A program made the position numbers and the translations under genes. This document shows, one piece after another, positions 59,190-64,000 of a stretch of DNA of 64,000 nt. This stretch comes from Saccharothrix obliqua (lineage in GTDB: Bacteria > Actinomycetota > Actinomycetes > Mycobacteriales > Pseudonocardiaceae), in assembly GCF_019375475.1 (NCBI RefSeq), contig NZ_JAHXGQ010000007.1:248001-312000 (forward strand), read 5' to 3'. A model generated the notes under the pieces. The model had not been told where the DNA came from. It made no database searches and saw nothing but the letters and a program-made list of their open reading frames with translations. The stretch's first letter is position 1, and the number at the start of each line of letters is the position of its first letter.

Positions 59190-59700
59190 CTACAGGTGTT
59201 GCTCGACCAGTGCGACGGACGCCTCCGGGTCGAGCGCTGTGGCACGAAAGTGATCCATGACCAGGCTATACCGCCTGGTCTCCGCGCCGTCGTCCAAGTA
59301 CAGCCCGCCGGTCAGGTTGTCGATGTAGACGACGGAAGGGCAGGACCTGCACGGTCACGTCCGGCAGCGCGGCCAACGCGAGCAAGTGGTCGAGTTGCGC
59401 CGTATGGGCATCCGCGTCGCCGACCACGCGGCGGAGCGCCGCCTCATCGATGACGGCCCAGGCGGCCAACGAACGGCCCATCAGCCGCTGTTGCCGCGTC
59501 TGGCGCAGTTCCACCCGCTTGTCGAGCACTTCGTCGGTGGCTTCCGGGGCGTAGGCACGCATGGCCCGCCGCGCGTAGTCCGGTGTCCGGGAGAGGCCGA
59601 ACGCGTCGGGCGCCGCGGCTTCCGACACTCCGGCACCACGTACTCGGAGAACCAGTCGAAGGCGACGTCGCCGTAGACAGCGGTCGAGCACCTGACCAGC
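59190..59700 (-). pseudogene. decayed XRE/DUF5753 regulator (partner of DUF397)
   Basis: DUF5753 pieces in order, in different frames: FDWFSEYVVPE, then RTPDYARRAMRAYAPEATDEVLDKRVELRQTRQQ, then VIDEAALRR…LPDVTVQVLPF, a jump, then VVYIDNLTGGLYLDD and the end ATALDPEASVALVEQHL stopping at 59190. The N-terminal helix-turn-helix (about 100 residues) is absent, and about 15 residues (the GAHAGMDGPF-type loop) are deleted around the last frameshift. So the gene is dead. Confidence 0.85.
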
Positions 59701-59952
59701 GGCCACAACACCGATCCCGACACGGTCCTCAGCGTCGCCCGCAGCGAGGTCCCGCGGTTGATCGCGGCGCTGCGGGGCACCGTCGCCACGCACCGCTCCG
59801 ACCACCACGGGCTCTGCCTCGGCTGCCCACCCACCTGGACCGACGGCCGGCTCACGCGTGAACCGTGGCCGTGCCCGACCATCGACCAGGCGCAGGGGTT
59901 CCTGAAGGACCCCGACCGCATCTACGAGGCGCTGCCCGGGGAACGGGTCTGA
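59677..59952 (+). pseudogene. 5'-truncated fragment of an actinomycete Cys-motif protein
   Basis: A plus-strand frame without a proper start reads GHNTDPDTVLSVARSEVPRLIAALRGTVATHR, then GLCLGCPPTW and PWPCPTIDQAQGFLKDPDRIYEALPGERV. From memory, C-termini of this kind (…C..C…WPCPTV/I…) are common in small actinomycete proteins found near DUF397/XRE regulators. The N-terminus is missing and the sequence fuses at about 59680 to the decayed DUF5753 gene on the other strand. Its end overlaps murD by 31 nt. Confidence 0.6.
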
Positions 59953-61298
59953 GCCAGGTCCTGCACCGCCTCGGCGAAAGCCGTGCCCCGGTGGGCGTAG
60001 TCGCTGAACATGTCCATCGACGCCGCGGCCGGTGCGAGCACCACCGCGTCACCCGGCTCGGCCATGGCGCGCGCCGCACGCACGACGTCCCCCATCGTCG
60101 CGTCGGCCAGCACCGCCACGGGCACGGTCGGCGCGTGCTCGGCCAACGCGGCGGCGATGACCTCGCGGTCCGCGCCGATCAGCACGGCGCCACGCAGCCG
60201 GTGCGCCTCGGTCCGCACGAGGTCGTCCACCGACGCGCCCTTCAACAGACCGCCCGCCACCCACACGACGCGCTCGTGCGACCGCAACGACGCCTCCGCC
60301 GCGTGCGGGTTGGTGGCCTTGGAGTCGTTGACGTACACCACCCCGTCGACCTCGGCGACGAACTCCGCCCGGTGCGCGCCGGGCCGGAAGTCGCGCAACC
60401 CGCGCCGGACGGCCTCCGCCGGCACGCCGTGCGCCCGCGCCAAAGCCGCCGCCGCCAACGCGTCCGCCAGACCGGGCCGGCCGGCGGGCCGCACGTCCGC
60501 CACGTCGGCCAGCACCTCGTCCGGCCCGAACGCGCGGTCCACCAGCCGGCCGTCCACGACGCCGAGCTGACCCTCCTCGGGGGCGCCCAGCGTGACACCG
60601 ACGTGCACGGGCGACGGCGACGCGCCCAGCAGGCCCGCGACGTAGGGGTCGTCCACCCCCGCCACGGCGACGTCACCGGCCAGCACACCCGCCTTGGCCG
60701 CCGCGTACGCCTCGAACGAACCGTGCCAGTCGAGGTGGTCCTCGGCGAGGTTGAGGAGCACGCCGGCCGCCGGGCGCACCGACGGCGACCAGTGCAGCTG
60801 GAAGCTCGACAACTCCACGGCGAGCACCCGGTGACCGGCGAGCAGGGCGTCCACGACGGGCAGGCCGACGTTGCCGCACGCCACCGCGTCGATGCCGGCG
60901 GCGGTGAGGATCGACGCCAGCATCCCGACCGTGGTGGTCTTGCCGTTGGTCCCGGTCACCGCCAGCCACACCGGCGCGTCGGCCAGCTCCAGGCCCATCC
61001 GCCACGCCAGCTCGACCTCGCCGATCACCTCGACGCCCGCGGCCGCGGCGGCGGTCGGCAGGGGGCCGTCGGGCCGCCAGCCGGGGCTGATCACCACGAG
61101 GTCCACCCCGGGCGGCGGGGTGACGAGGCCCGGCGTCAGCTCGACCCCGGGCAGCAGGGGTTCCAGTGCCGCCAGGCGCTCCGCGGAGCCGTCGGTGACG
61201 ACCACCGACGCGCCCGCCGCGAGCAACGCCTCGGCGGCGGAGCGGCCGGTCACCCCCGCTCCGGCGACCAGGACGTGCCGACCGGCCAGGAAACCCAT
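59922..61298 (-). CDS. murD: UDP-N-acetylmuramoyl-L-alanine--D-glutamate ligase
   Basis: A 458-aa Mur ligase adding D-Glu: VLVAGAGVTGRSAAEALL, P-loop VTGTNGKTTTVGML, NLAEDHLDWHGSFEAY, and the C-terminal LAPAAASMDMFSDYAHRG. ATG 61298 follows a GGGGAG ribosome site, 5 nt after the mraY stop. The 3' end runs into the accessory block that separates it from ftsW. Confidence 0.97.
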   Translation of the reverse strand: MGFLAGRHVLVAGAGVTGRSAAEALLAAGASVVVTDGSAERLAALEPLLPGVELTPGLVTPPPGVDLVVISPGWRPDGPLPTAAAAAGVEVIGEVELAWRMGLELADAPVWLAVTGTNGKTTTVGMLASILTAAGIDAVACGNVGLPVVDALLAGHRVLAVELSSFQLHWSPSVRPAAGVLLNLAEDHLDWHGSFEAYAAAKAGVLAGDVAVAGVDDPYVAGLLGASPSPVHVGVTLGAPEEGQLGVVDGRLVDRAFGPDEVLADVADVRPAGRPGLADALAAAALARAHGVPAEAVRRGLRDFRPGAHRAEFVAEVDGVVYVNDSKATNPHAAEASLRSHERVVWVAGGLLKGASVDDLVRTEAHRLRGAVLIGADREVIAAALAEHAPTVPVAVLADATMGDVVRAARAMAEPGDAVVLAPAAASMDMFSDYAHRGTAFAEAVQDLAQTRSPGSAS

Positions 61299-61303
61299 CG
61301 GTG

Positions 61304-62392
61304 TCAGCTCCCCGCCGCCGTCAGCCACTCGCTGTAGAACAGGCCGAGGCCCAACATGCAGCACATGCCGGCCATCAACCAGAACCTGATGATCACCGTG
61401 GTTTCCGCCCACCCGGCCAGCTCGAAGTGGTGGTGGAACGGCGCCATGCGGAACAACCGCCGCCGGGACGTGCGGAACACCGCCACCTGCAACACCACCG
61501 ACAACGCCTCGACCACGAAGATGCCGCCGATCACGACCATGAGCAGCTCGGTGCGGGTGGTGATGGACAGCCCCGCCACCAGGCCGCCCAGCGCCAGCGA
61601 ACCCGTGTCGCCCATGAAGATCTTGGCCGGCGCGGCGTTCCACCACAGGAAGCCGATGCAGCCCGCCATCGCCGCCGCCGCGACCAGCGCGAGGTCCAGC
61701 GGGTCGCGCACGTCGTAGCAACCCGCCACCAGCAGGTTGGAGCAGTTGTAGCGGAACTGCCAGAAGCTGATCACCACGTAGGTGCCGAGCACCATCGCGG
61801 ACGTGCCGCCGGCCAGGCCGTCCAGGCCGTCGGTGAGGTTCACGGCGTTGGACCACGCGCTGATCGCCGCGTAGCAGAACACGACGAAACCGACGACACC
61901 GAACGACACCACGGCGATGTCGCGGACGAAGGAGAGGTTCACCGACGCGGGCGTGAGGCCGTCCTTGTTCGGGAACTGCATCACCAGGACCGCGAAGATG
62001 ATGGTGGCCACGAACTGGCCGACCAGCTTGGCCGTCTTGTTCAGGCCGAGGTTGCGCTGCTTGCGGATCTTGATGAAGTCGTCCAGGAAGCCGACGATGC
62101 CGAGGGACGTGGTCAGCATGAGCACCAGCAGGCCGGACGCGGTGGGCGTCTGCTCCTGCGCCGACGCGGACATCGAGTTCACCAGGTGGGCGCCGAGGTA
62201 GCCCGCCCACATGGCGACCAGGATCGCGACACCACCCATGGTCGGCGTGCCGCGCTTGGTCTTGTGGCTCTGCGGTCCCTCTTCGCGGATCTCCTGGCCG
62301 AAACCCTGCCGCGAGAAGATCTTGATCAGGTACGGCGTCAGCATGATCGACGCGATCAGCGCGATGGCCGCCGCGATGAGGATGCTCTTCAC
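61304..62392 (-). CDS. mraY: phospho-N-acetylmuramoyl-pentapeptide transferase
   Basis: A 362-aa ten-span enzyme moving phospho-MurNAc-pentapeptide onto undecaprenyl phosphate (lipid I). Motifs are [57 protein letters not shown] and [18 protein letters not shown] 62392 overlaps the murF stop; the longer frame belongs to murF. Confidence 0.97.
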   Translation of the reverse strand: MKSILIAAAIALIASIMLTPYLIKIFSRQGFGQEIREEGPQSHKTKRGTPTMGGVAILVAMWAGYLGAHLVNSMSASAQEQTPTASGLLVLMLTTSLGIVGFLDDFIKIRKQRNLGLNKTAKLVGQFVATIIFAVLVMQFPNKDGLTPASVNLSFVRDIAVVSFGVVGFVVFCYAAISAWSNAVNLTDGLDGLAGGTSAMVLGTYVVISFWQFRYNCSNLLVAGCYDVRDPLDLALVAAAAMAGCIGFLWWNAAPAKIFMGDTGSLALGGLVAGLSITTRTELLMVVIGGIFVVEALSVVLQVAVFRTSRRRLFRMAPFHHHFELAGWAETTVIIRFWLMAGMCCMLGLGLFYSEWLTAAGS

Positions 62393-63849
62393 TTGCCGAC
62401 CGCCTCCAGAAGGGCCTCGGCAACCCGCCACAGGCCGTATGAGTTGGATGCCTTCACCAGCACGACGTCACCAGGCCGCACCTGGTCGCGCAGCAGCTCC
62501 ACGGCCGCCGCGACGTCCGGCACCAGTACCGCTTCTTCGCCCCATGATCCTTCCAGGTGCGCGCCCTGGTGCATCGGGCGGGCGTCCGGACCGACCACGA
62601 CCAGCTTGTTGATGTCCAAGCGGACCGCGAGGCGGCCGATCTCGTCGTGCGCGCGGACGTGGTCCGCGCCCAGTTCGGCCATCGGCCCGAGCACCGCCCA
62701 GCTCCGCCGGGGCGGCGTGGTGGCGCGGGAGATGGTGGCGAGCGACTTCAGCGCCGCGCGCATGGCCTCCGGGTTGGCGTTGTAGGCGTCGTTGACGACA
62801 GTCACGCCATCAGGACGTTCGGTGACCGCCATGCGATGCGCGGAAACCCGTTCGGCCTTGCCGAGCGCGTCGGCGACCTGCTGTGGCGTGGCACCGAGTT
62901 CGAGGGCGATCGCGGCGGCGGTGAGGGCGTTGCCGACCTGGTGCGCCCCGTGCACGGCCAGCCGCACGTCCGCCTCGCCGCGCGACGTGACGAGGCGGAA
63001 CCCGGCACGGGCGCGGGCGTCGAGTTCGACGTCGACGGCCCGCACGTCCGCGGCGGCGTGCTCGCCCACCAGCACGACCTTCGCCCGCGTGCGCGGCGCC
63101 ATGCCGGCCACCAGCGGGTCGTCGGCGTTGAGCACGGCCACGCCGTCCTCGGGCAGCGCCTCCACCAGTTCGCCCTTGGCCCGCGCGATGCCCTCGCGGG
63201 AACCGAACTCGCCGAGGTGCGCCGAGCCGACGTTGAGCACCGCGCCCACCTTCGGCGGCGCGACCCGGCACAGCCCGGCGATGTGGCCGGGCCCGCGCGC
63301 GGACAGCTCCAGTACCAGGAACCGGGTGCTCTCGTCGGCGCGCAGGGCCGTCCACGGGTGGCCCAGCTCGTTGTTGAACGAGCCGGGCGGCGCGATGGTC
63401 GGCCCGAGCGGCGCGAGCACCTGCGCGATCAGGTCCTTGGTGGAGGTCTTGCCGGACGAGCCGGTGACGCCCACGACGGTCAGCCGCTCCAGCCGGTCCG
63501 TGACGTGCCGGGCGAGCTTGGCCAGCGCCGCGAGCACCGCCGCGCCCGCGCCGTCCCGGTCGCCGGACAGCACGTAGGCGTTGCCGCCGCCCTGGTCCAC
63601 CGGCGGCGCGATCACCGCGGGCGCGTCCACCGGGCGACCGGCGAGCAGGCCCACCGCGCCCTGCGCCACGGCCCGCGCGGCGAAGTCGTGGCCGTCGACG
63701 CGCTCGCCCGGCAGCGCCAGGAACAAGCCGCCCGCGGCGACCCGCCGCGAGTCGAACTCGACGGTGCCGGTCACCACCGGCGAGCCGTCCGTGTTGTGCA
63801 GCGCGCCGCCGACGACCTCCGCGATCTCGGCCAGGCTGAGCGGGATCAC
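62389..63849 (-). CDS. murF: UDP-MurNAc-tripeptide--D-alanyl-D-alanine ligase
   Basis: A 486-aa Mur ligase adding D-Ala-D-Ala. N-terminal [41 protein letters not shown]-loop [45 protein letters not shown] 63849 overlaps the murE stop by four bases. Confidence 0.97.
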   Translation of the reverse strand: MIPLSLAEIAEVVGGALHNTDGSPVVTGTVEFDSRRVAAGGLFLALPGERVDGHDFAARAVAQGAVGLLAGRPVDAPAVIAPPVDQGGGNAYVLSGDRDGAGAAVLAALAKLARHVTDRLERLTVVGVTGSSGKTSTKDLIAQVLAPLGPTIAPPGSFNNELGHPWTALRADESTRFLVLELSARGPGHIAGLCRVAPPKVGAVLNVGSAHLGEFGSREGIARAKGELVEALPEDGVAVLNADDPLVAGMAPRTRAKVVLVGEHAAADVRAVDVELDARARAGFRLVTSRGEADVRLAVHGAHQVGNALTAAAIALELGATPQQVADALGKAERVSAHRMAVTERPDGVTVVNDAYNANPEAMRAALKSLATISRATTPPRRSWAVLGPMAELGADHVRAHDEIGRLAVRLDINKLVVVGPDARPMHQGAHLEGSWGEEAVLVPDVAAAVELLRDQVRPGDVVLVKASNSYGLWRVAEALLEAVGK

Positions 63850-64000
63850 CGGTCCACCTCTCTGATGGCTTCCGCGAGCGACTCGACGTCCGAGAACGGG
63901 TGCACGACGCCCGCGACCTCCTGCCCCGTCTCGTGGCCCTTGCCCGCGACCACGACCACATCACCGGCGCGGGCCAGCGACACGGCGCGCCGGATGGCCT
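63846..64000 (-). CDS. murE: UDP-MurNAc-L-Ala-D-Glu--meso-diaminopimelate ligase (3' end, partial)
   Basis: The last 50 or so codons of a gene continuing past the right edge. VVVAGKGHETGQEVAG is the conserved MurE end, followed by [18 protein letters not shown] and a TGA overlapping the murF start. Position before murF completes the cluster order. The part that shows whether meso-DAP or another diamino acid is used lies outside the window. Confidence 0.93.
   Translation of the reverse strand, partial: AIRRAVSLARAGDVVVVAGKGHETGQEVAGVVHPFSDVESLAEAIREVDR

Overview
The window is about 64 kb of very GC-rich DNA with near-complete G/C at third codon positions. Its gene content is actinobacterial: the HisA/TrpF-type isomerase PriA, a DivIVA/Wag31-SepF-FtsZ division block, a translational ileS T-box, a SAM-IV riboswitch, a DUF397/DUF5753 regulator pair and several probable leaderless starts. 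The combination points to a filamentous actinomycete, most likely a Pseudonocardiales relative of Saccharothrix, Actinosynnema or Lentzea. That placement is inference from gene content. I saw no rRNA, tRNA, CRISPR array or insertion sequence.

Layout. 1-8.1 kb (mostly minus): histidine genes hisD-hisC-hisB plus a coupled 51-aa membrane protein, and hisH-priA. The two blocks are separated by kptA, soxR and a split transketolase, with a SoxR-box-like dyad between soxR and the transketolase. 8.1-14.8 kb: repeat-rich spacer, secreted M14 carboxypeptidase, EgtE-like PLP enzyme, peptide-type solute-binding lipoprotein, nitrilase-family amidase, PRC-barrel/DUF2382 protein. 14.8-19.7 kb: nadA-nadB-nadC facing the NAD regulator nrtR, which is coupled to a Lon-N-domain gene, with a palindromic operator between. 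19.7-22.9 kb: a C-rich spacer, an MFS-DUF1445 operon behind a GntR-type palindrome, and a DUF2567 membrane protein. 22.9-28.7 kb: a rearranged biotin region with a decayed bioB-bsaP relic, intact bioD, a mycoredoxin-like protein, a repeat-derived membrane protein, and a cytochrome P450 overlapping bioA behind a BioQ-like operator. 28.8-32.4 kb: dnaE. 32.6-37.3 kb: small regulators, a VOC protein, a quinone oxidoreductase, a Bcr/CflA exporter and a Pro-rich protein. 37.4-43.4 kb: rluD-lspA, a SAM-IV-controlled class V PLP enzyme, a CPA1 antiporter, DUF167, and a TetR/SRPBCC pair with two operators. 43.9-64 kb: ileS (T-box), a Cys-rich membrane protein, divIVA, yggT, sepF, yggS, pgeF, ftsZ, ftsQ, murC, murG, ftsW, murD, mraY, murF and the end of murE.

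How they work together. The right 20 kb is the dcw cluster on the minus strand, in the usual actinobacterial order and mostly coupled by 4-nt start/stop overlaps. It is broken in two places: a DinB-family gene sits between ftsQ and ftsZ, and about 1.9 kb of accessory genes and relics (kinase-like protein, DUF397, decayed DUF5753 regulator, truncated fragment) sits between ftsW and murD. NAD and biotin synthesis each have their own palindromic operator. Sulfur/PLP metabolism and isoleucyl-tRNA synthetase are under riboswitch control.

The least expected features are the rewired biotin locus (P450 with bioA under a BioQ-like site, next to a destroyed bioB-bsaP), the SoxR-box split transketolase inside the histidine genes, and the accessory insertion in the dcw cluster.
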